Positions 53,728-62,744 of a DNA stretch of 64,000 nt are shown here, one piece after another. Every line of letters starts with the position of its first letter. The first letter of the stretch is position 1. The translations under genes and the position numbers were made by a program. This stretch comes from Teichococcus wenyumeiae (GTDB lineage: Bacteria; Pseudomonadota; Alphaproteobacteria; Acetobacterales; Acetobacteraceae), in contig NZ_RFLX01000003.1 in assembly GCF_003696345.1 (NCBI RefSeq), positions 62,001 through 126,000 on the forward strand, given 5' to 3'. The notes beneath the pieces were generated by a model. The model saw only the letters and a program-made list of their open reading frames with translations, did no database searches and was not told where the DNA came from.

Positions 53728-54582
53728 TTACCGCAACGGCAGCGGCGCGGCGTCCCGCAGCACGGCCTGCGCGCCGGCAGTCCAGCCGCCCTCGTCATGC
53801 AGCACCAGGCCGGGGTGCAGCCAGTCCGGTTGCCGGCTGTGCTTGCGGCCCTGCACCAGCACGCGCCGCGCCGGCTGCCCGGCGCGGGGCCAGAGCGGCA
53901 GCAACGCCACGCCGCCGCAGCGGGCCTGCTGCAGCCCGATGGCGGCTTCCGCGAAGCGGGCGGCGGGCAGCACGAAGGTCAGGCTGCCCTTGTGCGCCAG
54001 CGGCGCCGCCAGGGCCGCCGCCCATTCCGGCAGGCCGGGGCCGGTGCCCTCATGCGTCGCGGCGGCGCGCAGGCGGGTCGGCGGCGCGGTGCCGCCGGGC
54101 CAGTAGGGCGGGTTGGCGAAGGCATGGTCCGGGCGCGGCTGGCCACGCAACAGGGCCGGGTCGGCGATATCGCCTTCCAGCACCGTCACCTGCTCCGCCA
54201 CGCCATTCAGCGCGGCGTTGCGGCGGGCGAGGGCAGCCAGGGCGGGCTCGCGCTCCACCGCCAGCACGCGCAGGCCGGGCACGCGGGCCAGCAGGCAGAG
54301 AAAGACGGCACCGCTGCCGCAGCCGCCTTCCAGCACCACCTGCCCGGGGCGGGCAGGGATGCTGGCGGCCAGCAGCACGGCATCAAGGCCAGCGCGCAGC
54401 CCCACGCGCGGCTGGCGCAGGCGCACGCGGCCGGCCAGCAGCGTATCCTCGGTTTCGGCATCGGCTGTTTCGGCCTGCGGGATTTCCGGAGGTGCCGCGG
54501 CGTGCGGAGTGTGCCGTGGGCCGGGCGCTTCGGCGCAGGGCGGCTCCGCGCCGGGGGCGGGGGTTGTCGCCGCAGGCGGCAT
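53728..54582 (-). CDS. TrmN6-like tRNA (adenine-N6) methyltransferase
   Basis: A 284-residue SAM-dependent methyltransferase. After a low-complexity Pro/Ala/Glu N-terminus (about 1-45) come LLAGRVRLRQPRVGLRAGLDAVLLAAS, the SAM motif LEGGCGSGAVFLCLLAR (about 86-102), and the N6-adenine catalytic motif ANPPYWPGG (about 155-163). This order matches YfiC/TrmN6, which methylates A37 of tRNA1-Val. The true start could be inside the low-complexity tail. Divergent from ispB across about 120 bp. Confidence 0.85.
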   Translation of the reverse strand: MPPAATTPAPGAEPPCAEAPGPRHTPHAAAPPEIPQAETADAETEDTLLAGRVRLRQPRVGLRAGLDAVLLAASIPARPGQVVLEGGCGSGAVFLCLLARVPGLRVLAVEREPALAALARRNAALNGVAEQVTVLEGDIADPALLRGQPRPDHAFANPPYWPGGTAPPTRLRAAATHEGTGPGLPEWAAALAAPLAHKGSLTFVLPAARFAEAAIGLQQARCGGVALLPLWPRAGQPARRVLVQGRKHSRQPDWLHPGLVLHDEGGWTAGAQAVLRDAAPLPLR

Positions 54583-54705
54583 TCCGAGAACAACTCCTTG
54601 ATTTTTCGGCAGGCGACGCGATGTGCCGAGGCATGGAGGGCTGGCTTGCTGGTCCCGACCCCTCTGGCTATGGTGCCGCCGCCAGCAGAGAGAGACAATG
54701 TCCGC

Positions 54706-55725
54706 GTGAGCTCCCCCGCCCTACAGACCACCCCGACCGCCGATGGCGAGGACGCGCTGACCGCCCTGGTGGCCCTGGTGCGGGAAGATCTGGACGCCTG
54801 CAACCGCCAGATCCTGGAGCGGATGCAAAGCCCGGTGGCGCTGATCCCGCAGCTCGCGGCGCATCTGATCGCGGCGGGCGGCAAGCGCCTGCGGCCGCTG
54901 CTGACGCTGGCCGCCGCGCGCATGTGCGGCTATCGCGGCGAGCGGCATGTGCGGCTCGCTGCCTGCGTGGAGTTCATCCACACCGCCACCCTGCTGCATG
55001 ACGACGTGGTGGACGAGAGCGACCTGCGCCGTGGCCGCGCCAGCGCCAATGCCGTCTTCGGCAACCAGGCCAGCGTGCTGGTGGGCGATTTCCTCTTCGC
55101 CCGCTCCTTCGAGCTGATGGTGGAAGACGGCTCGCTGGAAGTGCTGCGCATCCTGTGCAGCGCCTCCGCCACCATCGCGGAAGGCGAGGTGCTGCAGCTC
55201 GTCATCCAGAACGATACCTCCTCCACCGAGGCGCAGTATCTCGACGTGATCGAGGGCAAGACGGCGGCGCTGTTTGCCGCGGCCACGCGCGTCGGCGCCG
55301 TGGTGGCCGACCGCCCGGTAAGCGAGGCCGAGGCGCTGGACAGCTATGGCCGCAACCTGGGCGTCGCCTTCCAGCTGGTGGATGACGCGCTGGATTATTC
55401 GGCCGAGCAGGGAAAGCTGGGCAAGACGGTCGGCGACGACTTCCGCGAAGGCAAGATCACGCTGCCCGTGCTGCTGGCCTTCAACCGGGGCGACGAGGCG
55501 GAGAAGACCTTCTGGCGCCGCGTGCTGGAAGAGCGGCAGCAGGAAGAGGCCGACCTGCCGCATGCGCTGGAACTGATGCAGAAGCACCGCGCCTTCGACG
55601 ACACCATTGCCCGCGCACGCGATTACGGCGACCGCGCCATCGCCGCGCTGGCCTGCTTCCCTGACAATGCGGAAAAGCGGGCGCTGATCGACGTGGTGGA
55701 ATTCTGCATCGCCCGGGCGCGCTGA
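54706..55725 (+). CDS. ispB: Octaprenyl-type polyprenyl diphosphate synthase
   Basis: A 339-residue trans-prenyltransferase that builds the ubiquinone side chain. First Asp-rich motif LLHDDVVDESDLRR (about 93-106), second LVDDALDYSAEQGKLGKTVGDDF (about 224-246); also GGKRLRPLLTLAAARM and GDFLFARSFELM. Close to E. coli IspB throughout. Start is uncertain: GTG at 54706 with AGAGAGAG upstream is used; an in-frame ATG at 54670 would add 12 residues. Chain length cannot be read with certainty. Strong terminator downstream. Confidence 0.93.
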   Translation: MSSPALQTTPTADGEDALTALVALVREDLDACNRQILERMQSPVALIPQLAAHLIAAGGKRLRPLLTLAAARMCGYRGERHVRLAACVEFIHTATLLHDDVVDESDLRRGRASANAVFGNQASVLVGDFLFARSFELMVEDGSLEVLRILCSASATIAEGEVLQLVIQNDTSSTEAQYLDVIEGKTAALFAAATRVGAVVADRPVSEAEALDSYGRNLGVAFQLVDDALDYSAEQGKLGKTVGDDFREGKITLPVLLAFNRGDEAEKTFWRRVLEERQQEEADLPHALELMQKHRAFDDTIARARDYGDRAIAALACFPDNAEKRALIDVVEFCIARAR

Positions 55726-55757
55726 CGCGCCCAGACGTTCTCCGCGCTGACATGCTG

Positions 55758-55792
55758 AAAGGCGGCCCCGCAGAGCGGGAGCCGCCTTTTTT
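55758..55792 (+). terminator. ispB intrinsic terminator
   Basis: AAAGGCGGC pairs with GCCGCCTTT, with an inner CCCGC/GCGGG, followed by TTTTTTG. Placed 33 bases after ispB. Confidence 0.9.
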
Positions 55793-55845
55793 GTTTCAGC
55801 GAGGCCCCCGCCGCGCATGCGGGCGAGGCCTCTGGGCCTGAGCCC

Positions 55846-56502
55846 TTAGATGCGGCGGTCGGGGATGCCGGCCCCCGGCACCAGCGGGTCGGTCGGCGTG
55901 GTGGTGGTGGTGCGGGTGCCGCGCGCCGGGTCGGTCACCGGGTCCACCGGCGTGCTATCGTCATAGCCGGTCCAGCCGCCGGCGCGGTAATCCGCCTCGC
56001 GCGCCGTCATGTCCACCGGGTTGTGGCGGGCGAGGATGGCCTCGACCTCGGCGGCGCGGCTCTCGTCCGTCCGCACTGTCACGAGGCTGCCGCCGCGCCG
56101 GATGCCCTCGGCATAGACGGGCGCGTCCTTCTCGCTGACACCGGCGCCGGTCAGGCCACCGATGATGCCGCCCGCCAGCGCGCCGGCACCGGCGCCGGTC
56201 AGCGTCGCCACCAGCGCACCGGCCGCGACGATGGGGCCGATGCCGGGGATGGCGATGGCGCCCAGCGCCGCCGCCAGGCCCGCGCCGCCGCCGACCAGGG
56301 TGCCCAGCGTGGCGCCGATGCCGGTGCCCGAGGAGGCATGGCCGGTGTCATGCTCGGAGCGGACATCCGTCACGCCCGTCCGGTCGGAATTGCTGGCGAC
56401 GATGCCGAGGTCGTCGTGGGAGAAGCCGGCCGCCTCCAGGTCGCGCACGGCGGCCAGGGCGTGGTCGCGGGTGTCGAACATCCGCGTGATCATCTTTTGC
56501 AT
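55846..56502 (-). CDS. YflT/general-stress-17M-like protein with glycine-rich membrane segment
   Basis: A 218-residue protein. Residues 1-35 (TRMFDTRDHALAAVRDLEAAGFSHDDLGIV) and 130-155 (GGSLVTVRTDESRAAEVEAIL) form the split ferredoxin-like fold of YflT-type stress proteins. Between them is a Gly/Ala-rich hydrophobic stretch (about 60-120) with glycine-zipper spacing. The tail is Pro/Thr/Asp-rich, with TRTTTTTP. AGGATAGG precedes the ATG. Similar proteins are widespread in Rhodospirillales and stress-induced in some bacteria; function unknown. The gene lies 52 bp downstream of the PepSY protein gene and may share its transcript. Confidence 0.75.
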   Translation of the reverse strand: MQKMITRMFDTRDHALAAVRDLEAAGFSHDDLGIVASNSDRTGVTDVRSEHDTGHASSGTGIGATLGTLVGGGAGLAAALGAIAIPGIGPIVAAGALVATLTGAGAGALAGGIIGGLTGAGVSEKDAPVYAEGIRRGGSLVTVRTDESRAAEVEAILARHNPVDMTAREADYRAGGWTGYDDSTPVDPVTDPARGTRTTTTTPTDPLVPGAGIPDRRI

Positions 56503-56554
56503 GGCTCGTTACCTATCCTGCAGGGTTCTTGTGGGTTTCCGCGTGCCTGGGCGC

Positions 56555-57037
56555 TTATTGCGCCGGGGCGTTGCCGGTCACGACCTTGCCCTGGAAGTCG
56601 AGGCCAACATCGGTCTGCGCGCCGTTGCGCATGGCGCGGCCGCGCCAGACGCCCTTGTCGTCCTTCTTCAGCTCCTGCACGTCGGTGTAGCCGGCATCCT
56701 CGATGCGGCGGCGGGCCTGACCTTCGGTGAAGCTGTTGGCGCCGGCGGCGGGCGTGGTGGTGGTGGGCGGCGAGCTGTCGCGCGGGGCGGCATTGGTGCC
56801 GGCCGCGCCGGGGGTGGCAGCGCCCCGGTTCATGTCCGTGCCGGTGCCCATGCCGGGGGCTGCCGTGGTGCCGGTGCCAGCGCCGGGGGCTGCCGTGGTA
56901 CCCGTGCCCGGCGCAGTGCCGGCGGCGGGGGGCATGGTGGTGCCGGAGCCGGTGGTGCCTTGTTGCGTCTGCGCCATGGCGGCAGGGGCCAGCAGCAGGG
57001 TGACGGCCAGGGCCATGGCTGTGGAAGTGGACCGCAT
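56555..57037 (-). CDS. Secreted protein with low-complexity repeats and PepSY-like C-terminus
   Basis: A 160-residue protein from the ATG at 57037, with AGAGGGAG upstream. Signal peptide (MALAVTLLLAPAAMAQ end) is followed by a Gly/Thr/Ala/Pro region with an imperfect ten-residue repeat (TTAAPGAGTG), encoded by 30-base units at 56852 and 56882. The last 55 residues (SFTEGQARRRIEDAGYTDV ... GLDFQGKVV) match the PepSY-like pattern of periplasmic proteins. The repeat probably varies in copy number between strains (inference). Confidence 0.75.
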   Translation of the reverse strand: MRSTSTAMALAVTLLLAPAAMAQTQQGTTGSGTTMPPAAGTAPGTGTTAAPGAGTGTTAAPGMGTGTDMNRGAATPGAAGTNAAPRDSSPPTTTTPAAGANSFTEGQARRRIEDAGYTDVQELKKDDKGVWRGRAMRNGAQTDVGLDFQGKVVTGNAPAQ

Positions 57038-57264
57038 GCGTAGTCTCCCTCTGTCTTCTTCTTTGACGGCCAAGTTGCCGTCGTATGCGGCCTTAACGGC
57101 TGAGGGCTTCTACGTTTGCGTAGACATCGCGGAAAAAGCGCCGGGTAATAAAGTGGCGGTTCTGCCGGGACGTTGTTCTGGAGGGACGGAGATCTTGTTT
57201 TTGCGTACTTCCGGCGGCCACGGCCGGCACTTGGCCGGCCGTGAAAAACCTGTAACGCCCGGCT

Positions 57265-58020
57265 TTACCCGCGCCCGACGAAGGGCATCTTGGTCGCCAT
57301 CACGGTCATGAACTGCACATTGGCCTCCAGCGGCAGGGAGGCCATGTGCAGCACGGCCTCGCCCACATGGCGGACATCCATGCGCGGCTCCACCATGGTG
57401 GTGCCATTGGCCTGGGGCACGCCATTGGTCATGCGCTGCGTCATCTCGGTGGCGGCATTGCCGATGTCGAGCTGGCCGCAGGCGATGTCCCAGCGCCGCC
57501 CGTCCAGGCTCAGCGACTTGGTCAGGCCGGTGATGGCGTGCTTGGTGGCGGTATAGGGCGCCGAGAAGGGCCGGGGCGCATGGGCGCTGATGGAGCCGTT
57601 GTTGATGATGCGGCCGCCGCGCGGGTCCTGGTGCTTCATCATGCGGAAGGCCGCCTGGGCGCAGAGGAAGGCGCCGTTCAGGTTGGCGGCCACGGTGCCG
57701 AACCAGTCTTCCAGCGCGATCTCGTCCACATCCACGGCGGGGCTGCCGCGCCCGGCATTGTTGAACAGCAGGTCGCAGCGGCCCCAGCGCTCCTGCACGG
57801 CGGCGAAGAGGGCGTTCACCGCCTCCGGCTCGCTCACATCCGTGGTCACGGCCAGGCAGCGGCTGCCATGCTCGCCGGCGGCGGCGATGGTGGCCTCCAG
57901 CGCATCGGCGCGGCGGCCCGCCAGCGCGACGCTCCAGCCCGCGCCCAGCAGCGACAGCGCGGCCGCGCGGCCCACGCCGCTGCCGGCGCCGGTGACGACG
58001 GCGATCTTGCTTTCAGCCAT
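57265..58020 (-). CDS. Short-chain dehydrogenase/reductase
   Basis: A 251-residue classical SDR. The cofactor motif is [15 protein letters not shown] (about 10-24), NNAGRG follows at about 87, and the catalytic triad Ser-Tyr-Lys is seen in [10 protein letters not shown] and PYTATKHAI (YxxxK). AGRRAD after strand 2 suggests NADP preference. Substrate unknown. GGGAGGG precedes the ATG. It is 75 bp after the HD-GYP gene on the same strand with its own strong ribosome site, so it may be the tail of that operon or independent. Confidence 0.92.
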   Translation of the reverse strand: MAESKIAVVTGAGSGVGRAAALSLLGAGWSVALAGRRADALEATIAAAGEHGSRCLAVTTDVSEPEAVNALFAAVQERWGRCDLLFNNAGRGSPAVDVDEIALEDWFGTVAANLNGAFLCAQAAFRMMKHQDPRGGRIINNGSISAHAPRPFSAPYTATKHAITGLTKSLSLDGRRWDIACGQLDIGNAATEMTQRMTNGVPQANGTTMVEPRMDVRHVGEAVLHMASLPLEANVQFMTVMATKMPFVGRG

Positions 58021-58094
58021 TCGGATGATCCCTCCCTTGGCGATTCCCGTTGCGGCTTAACCTGCGGCGCGCGGCGGGCGCAGGCAAGCCGGCT

Positions 58095-58832
58095 TCACCA
58101 GGGGCAGGGGGGCAGGCCCAGGGCGTGTTCCAGGCGGTTGGAGAGCAGCAGGCCCTCGCCATTGCGGACGCGCCAGCGGCCGGGGGCGGCATCCAGGCCC
58201 AGTTCCTGCTGGAAGGCCGGGCCCAGCCCTTCCACCAGCAGGCGGGCGAAGCCGGGGTCGAACTGGCTGCCGGAGCAGCTTTCCACCTCGGTCAATGCTT
58301 CCGCCACTGTCAGGCGGGGGCGGTAGACGCGGCCGGGCTCGATCATGGCCACGAAGGAATCGGCGACGCAGACGGCGCGGGAAAGGGCGGGCAGCATCTC
58401 CCCCCGGCCGCCGCTGGGGTAGCCGCCGCCCTGCCAGCGCTCATGATGGTCGCGCGCGGCGGCCACCACCGGCTCGGGGAAGCGCAGCGCGGTCAGGGTC
58501 TCGGCGCCGGTGACGGGATGGGCGCGCATGGCCTTCAGCTCCGCCCGCGTCAGGCCGCGCGCGGCATCCAGCAGCGAAAGCGGCAGGAAGAGCTTGCCCA
58601 GGTCATGCATCAGCCCGGCGGCCACCACCATGGCCGGGTCGCCCAGCGCGCCCTTGGCGCAGGTGCTCATGGCCAGCAGCACGGTGGCGACGCGGATGGA
58701 ATGGTCGGCGCTGGTGGGGTGGTGGCGGCGCAGGGCGGCCAGCAGGCGCAGGCTTTGGCGTGACAGGTCGCCGCCATCGGGGACGGGAGGCGGCCCGGGC
58801 TTTACCGCCCGGGCCTGCATCACCGCGCTCAC
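58095..58832 (-). CDS. HD-GYP domain protein (likely cyclic-di-GMP phosphodiesterase)
   Basis: A 245-residue cytosolic HD-GYP protein without receiver or membrane part. Metal and signature residues are intact: H in ADHSIRVATVLLAM, HD in GLMHDLGK, H in RAHPVTGAETL, HHERWQGGGYPSG (HHE and GYP), and D in CVADSFVAM with RVYRPRLTVAEAL. Family members linearise c-di-GMP, controlling biofilm and exopolysaccharide. The usual Asp before G-GYP is Gln, a mild deviation. The ATG overlaps the regulator stop by four bases. Last signalling gene of the GH8 operon. Confidence 0.88.
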   Translation of the reverse strand: MSAVMQARAVKPGPPPVPDGGDLSRQSLRLLAALRRHHPTSADHSIRVATVLLAMSTCAKGALGDPAMVVAAGLMHDLGKLFLPLSLLDAARGLTRAELKAMRAHPVTGAETLTALRFPEPVVAAARDHHERWQGGGYPSGGRGEMLPALSRAVCVADSFVAMIEPGRVYRPRLTVAEALTEVESCSGSQFDPGFARLLVEGLGPAFQQELGLDAAPGRWRVRNGEGLLLSNRLEHALGLPPCPW

Positions 58833-59578
58833 CAGACCAGCCGGTAGCCGCGTCCGCGCACGGCGGTGATCTGGATGCGCCCGTTGGAGGCGCTGCTCAG
58901 TTTCTGCCGCAGCGAGGAGGCGAACTGGTCCACGCCGCGCTGCTGCGGCTGCAGCGCGTAGCCCAGCACCTGCTGCGCCACCACCTCACGTTCCGCCACC
59001 CGGTCGGGGGCGGTGAGCATCAGGCCCAGCAGCCCGGCCTCGGCACCCGTCAAGCGCTGCTCGGTGCCATCGGGGGCCACGATTCGCTGGCGGGAGGGGT
59101 CAAGGGTCACGCCGACGGCTTCCACCGTCTCGTCCCCCGCCTGGTCGGGTTCCTCCAGGCGGCGCAGCACGGCGCGGATGCGCGCCGTCATTTCCCGCAT
59201 GGAGAAGGGCTTGGTGAGGAAATCATCGGCGCCGAGCTCGAGGCCCAGGATGCGCTCGGGCTCGGTGGTGCGGCCGCTCAGCATCAGGATGCCGCGGTCG
59301 CGCCGCCCGGCCAGTTCCCGCACAATGGCGAGGCCATTGCCGTCCGGCAGTTCCATATCCACCAGCACGATGCGGGCGGTCGACAGGTCGGCGGCGCGGG
59401 CGGCGGCCAATGTGCCGGCGACCTCGACGCAGAATCCGTCGCGTTCCAATGCGCGGGCCAGCGTGTCGGCCAGCGCATGGTCATCCTCAACAAGGACAAG
59501 CGGGACACGCCCGTCCTGCAAAAGGCCATCCGGACATGGCGGGGGCACCGCCGCCGGGTCAGCGGTCATCCGGTCCAT
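58829..59578 (-). CDS. OmpR/PhoB-family response regulator
   Basis: A 249-residue two-domain regulator: receiver with LVLVEDDHALADTL (acidic pocket), phospho-Asp in IVLVDMELPDGNG (about 69), Thr/Ser in MLSGRT and Lys in FLTKPFS; then the winged-helix effector (RLTGAEAGLLGLMLTAPDRVAEREV ... VDQFASSLRQKL ... VRGRGYRLVW). Start at 59578 by domain length; no strong Shine-Dalgarno. It follows the hybrid kinase gene by 26 bp and overlaps the HD-GYP gene, so the kinase is the likely phosphodonor (inference). Confidence 0.92.
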   Translation of the reverse strand: MDRMTADPAAVPPPCPDGLLQDGRVPLVLVEDDHALADTLARALERDGFCVEVAGTLAAARAADLSTARIVLVDMELPDGNGLAIVRELAGRRDRGILMLSGRTTEPERILGLELGADDFLTKPFSMREMTARIRAVLRRLEEPDQAGDETVEAVGVTLDPSRQRIVAPDGTEQRLTGAEAGLLGLMLTAPDRVAEREVVAQQVLGYALQPQQRGVDQFASSLRQKLSSASNGRIQITAVRGRGYRLVW

Positions 59579-59604
59579 ACCGAAATCATAGCGATTGGTT
59601 TGCA

Positions 59605-62600
59605 CTATACCAACCCCCGCGCGTGAAACTCCGCCGATTGCAGCCGCAAGGGTGCGGCAGGAGCATCCAACAACCTCCGGAGGTGGAGCGCCAGTGTGGA
59701 TGCATCCAAAGGTTTGGCCAACAGCATCACATTCTCCAGCCCGGCTTCCATGGCAGCGTCCGGCAGCGCGTAGCCGGAGACAAGCAGCACGCGCAGCTCC
59801 GGCAGCCGCTCCTGCATCATCACTGCCAGGCGCGGGCCGCTGATGCCGCCGGGCAGGATAACATCGGAGAGCAGCAGGTCGGGGCACAGGCCATCGTCCA
59901 GCATGGCCAGCGCCTGCGGGCCGCCTTCCGCCGTGGTCACCTGGTAGCCGAGTCGCGTGAGCTGCGCCGCCATGCTGTGGCGCAGCGCCGCCTCATCCTC
60001 CACCAGCAGCACCAGCTCATCCCCGCGTGGCGGCGGCAGGAAGGCGGCGGGGGCAGCGGCGGCCGGGGCCTCCGACTCGGGCAGCATCAGCATCACGCGG
60101 GTGCCCTGGCCGGGCAGGCTGTCCAGCCGCAGCACGCCGCCATGCTGCCGCGCGAAGGACATCACGCTGGCCAGCCCCAGGCCGGCGCCCTGGCCTTTCG
60201 CCTTGGTGGAGAAGAAGGGTTCCGTCGCGCGCTTCAGCACGTCCGGCGCCATGCCGAAGCCGGTGTCGCTCACCGTCAGGCGCAGGAAGCGGCCGGGCCG
60301 GGCCTCGGGGAAGCCTTCCAGCGCCTCCTCTTCCAGCGTCACGGCCTCGGCCGCCAGGGTCAGCACGCCGCCATCCGGCATGGCGTCCCGCGCATTGACG
60401 GCGAGGTTGAGGATGGCGTTCTCCGCCTGCCCGGCCATCAGCTCCAGGCGCGGCAGGTCGCTTCCGAGCACCAGGTTGATCTGCACCTTCTGGCTCACGG
60501 CGCGGCGCAGCAGCGGCATCATGCTGTCCAGCAGCTTCTCCGGCACCACTTCCTCCGGCTTCAGGCGCGGCTGATGGCCGGCAAAGGCCAGCAGGTGGCG
60601 CACCAGGGCCGTGCCGCGCTCGGCGGCGTCGCGGATCAGCCAGGCGGAGTGGCGGCCGCCGGGGTCGTCGGCCAGGTCCTCCTCCAGCATCTCGGCATTG
60701 CCGGAGATGACGGCGAGGAGGTTGTTGAAGTCATGCGCCACGCTGCCGGTCAGCCGGCCCACCGCCTCCATGCGCTGGCCCTGCTGCATCTGGTGCTGCG
60801 CCCGCCGCGCCTCGCTGACATCGCGGAAGAACATCGCCACGCCATCGGCGGCGGGGAAGGCGTGGGCCTCGAACCAGCGCTGGTCGGCCTCGAGAGACTG
60901 CTCGAAATCCCGCTCCTGCCCGCGGGAGGCGACGGCCTGGAGGTGCTCGAAGGCTTCCATGCCGATCAGCTCCGGAAACAGCGCCCAGATGGAGCGGCCG
61001 ATCACATCCTCCCGCGCCAGGCGCATCATGCGGAGCGCGGCGGCATTGGCATAGGTGAAGCACCAGCCGGCATCGAGCGCGACGAAACCGTCGCTGACGG
61101 CCTCCAGCAGCCGTTCCACCCGCTCCCGCGCCGTGCTGGCTTCCTCGGCGGCGCGATGGGCGGCGGCGATCAGGCCGCGGTTGCGGATGGCGATCTCGGC
61201 CAAGCGGGCGAGCTGCGCCAGCATGGCCTCGTCATCGGGCAGGAAGCCGTCCGGGTGGCCGGCCACCACCAGGGCGCCCAGCACGCGGCCCTGCTCGTCC
61301 CGCAGCCCGATACAGGCGCGGGCGGGCAGGCCGCCCTCGGCGGGGAAGAGGCGGGGCAGGGCATCGGCGGCGCGGGCGCGGTCGGTGGCCCAGGCCTCCA
61401 GCTCGGTGGTGACGGCGGGGGCCAGCGGGGCGGGCTCGCCGCCTTCCGGCGCCAGGCTGATGGCGCGCTGGGAGGCGGCGGAATCCTGCCGCTCGCTGTC
61501 CTGCAGGGTGATGCAGGCATAGGGAACGGAGAGCGCCTGCCGCGCCAGGCGGCCGATATGGCCCAGCAGCGCCGGCAGTTCCGACACCGCCGCGATGCCG
61601 GCGGAACCGCGGGCCAGCCGCTCCAGCCGCGCGGTGGCGGCGGCCTGCTCCAGCAGCCGCCGGCGGGCTTCCCGCCCCACCAGCAGCAGGCCGATGCCGG
61701 CGGCGGCCAGGGCCAGCAGCGTCAGCCCGCCCCCCAGCCAGGCGCGCCGCGCCCATTGGGAAAGCGCCTCGCTGCCATCCAGCCCCACGGCCACCGCGAC
61801 ATTGTAGCCCGGCACCGGCCGAAAGGCGGTGAAGCGGTTCATCTGGTCGATCAGCGAGACGACGCGGCCGTTCCATCCCTGCGGCGGCTGCTCCGGCGCC
61901 GCCCAGCGCTGGGTCTGGAGGATATCGAGGCCGATCGCCTCCGGCGGGCCGGGGGGCATGCGGCCCATCAGGCGGTTGTCCCGGTCCAGCAGCGCCATGG
62001 AGCCGCCGGGCGAGAGGTTCAGGGAGGCGTGGAAGCCTTCCAGCTGCTGCAAGGGCAGCAGGGCCAGCGCGGCGCGGCCATCGGGCAGGCGGCGGATCAT
62101 CGGCAGGAGGTTGCCGAAGGGGCTGCGGATCGGGACACCCAGCACCGGCGGCCCGGCCTGGGTTCCGGCGGGCAGCGCCGCCAGCATCCGGGCCAGGGCA
62201 CCGTGGTCCAGCCCGACGAGCCGGCGGCGGCCGGATTCGGTGGCGATATCCGGCAGGCCGTCGGGATGCAGCAGCGCCAGCACGACGCCATTGGGCAGGG
62301 TGCTTTCCTGCGTCGCCAGCGCGGCGGCCAGCATGTCACGCGGCAGGCCGGCGGCTTCCAGGCGCGCCAGGGTCAGCAGCGCCTGGTCCAGCCCGCCCAG
62401 CAGGGCGCTGGTCCGGGCGGCGAGGTTATCGGCCAGCACGCTGATCTCGCGGATCACCTGCCGCTCGGTGGCGGCACGGTCCATGGCGAGGGAGATGGTG
62501 ACGCCGCCGGTCAGCAGCAGCGCGGTGACGCCCAGCACGGCAAGGCCGAGGCGGCGGGACAGGGGGGCGTCGCGGCCCAGCGGGCTGGCGCGTCGTATGG

Positions 62601-62715
62601 CCCGCTGGCCCGTCAAGCCGGGTGGTTCTCGACCGCGAGGCGGGCGGCTGAACTGGCGAGCGGCATCGTCATGACTCTCCCATGCGTGCTTGTGCCGCCA
62701 GGTTCGCCATATCAC
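59605..62715 (-). CDS. Membrane hybrid sensor histidine kinase (sensor-GAF-PAS-HisKA-HATPase-REC)
   Basis: A kinase of up to 1036 residues. A first helix (LGLAVLGVTALLLTGGVTISLAM, about 57-79) and a second (AWLGGGLTLLALAAAGIGLLLVG, about 325-347) bracket a Cache-like periplasmic sensor. Then come a GAF-like part (about 370-520), a PAS (LLEAVSDGFVALDAGWCFTYAN), HisKA with GSVAHDFNNLLAVISG, HATPase with NLAVNARDAMPDGG and GQGAGLGLASVMSF, and a C-terminal receiver (LVLLVEDEAALRHS; Asp in LLLSDVILPG). The start is unclear: the GTG at 62715 gives a Trp/His-rich leader, and a later start is likely. It sits 29 bp after the cellulase gene. Confidence 0.88.
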   Translation of the reverse strand: MIWRTWRHKHAWESHDDAARQFSRPPRGREPPGLTGQRAIRRASPLGRDAPLSRRLGLAVLGVTALLLTGGVTISLAMDRAATERQVIREISVLADNLAARTSALLGGLDQALLTLARLEAAGLPRDMLAAALATQESTLPNGVVLALLHPDGLPDIATESGRRRLVGLDHGALARMLAALPAGTQAGPPVLGVPIRSPFGNLLPMIRRLPDGRAALALLPLQQLEGFHASLNLSPGGSMALLDRDNRLMGRMPPGPPEAIGLDILQTQRWAAPEQPPQGWNGRVVSLIDQMNRFTAFRPVPGYNVAVAVGLDGSEALSQWARRAWLGGGLTLLALAAAGIGLLLVGREARRRLLEQAAATARLERLARGSAGIAAVSELPALLGHIGRLARQALSVPYACITLQDSERQDSAASQRAISLAPEGGEPAPLAPAVTTELEAWATDRARAADALPRLFPAEGGLPARACIGLRDEQGRVLGALVVAGHPDGFLPDDEAMLAQLARLAEIAIRNRGLIAAAHRAAEEASTARERVERLLEAVSDGFVALDAGWCFTYANAAALRMMRLAREDVIGRSIWALFPELIGMEAFEHLQAVASRGQERDFEQSLEADQRWFEAHAFPAADGVAMFFRDVSEARRAQHQMQQGQRMEAVGRLTGSVAHDFNNLLAVISGNAEMLEEDLADDPGGRHSAWLIRDAAERGTALVRHLLAFAGHQPRLKPEEVVPEKLLDSMMPLLRRAVSQKVQINLVLGSDLPRLELMAGQAENAILNLAVNARDAMPDGGVLTLAAEAVTLEEEALEGFPEARPGRFLRLTVSDTGFGMAPDVLKRATEPFFSTKAKGQGAGLGLASVMSFARQHGGVLRLDSLPGQGTRVMLMLPESEAPAAAAPAAFLPPPRGDELVLLVEDEAALRHSMAAQLTRLGYQVTTAEGGPQALAMLDDGLCPDLLLSDVILPGGISGPRLAVMMQERLPELRVLLVSGYALPDAAMEAGLENVMLLAKPLDASTLALHLRRLLDAPAAPLRLQSAEFHARGLV

Positions 62716-62744
62716 AAGATGCTTTGCCGAGCTGTGGTATCCGG

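Noticed and set aside
56840-56915. CRISPR-like repeats
   Set aside because: Only two and a half units of 30 bases without spacers, inside a coding region.
57219-57243. Perfect inverted repeat CACGGCCGGC-N5-GCCGGCCGTG as a terminator of the SDR gene
   Set aside because: The T-run precedes the stem in the minus direction and A's follow in the plus direction, so it does not fit an intrinsic terminator either way.
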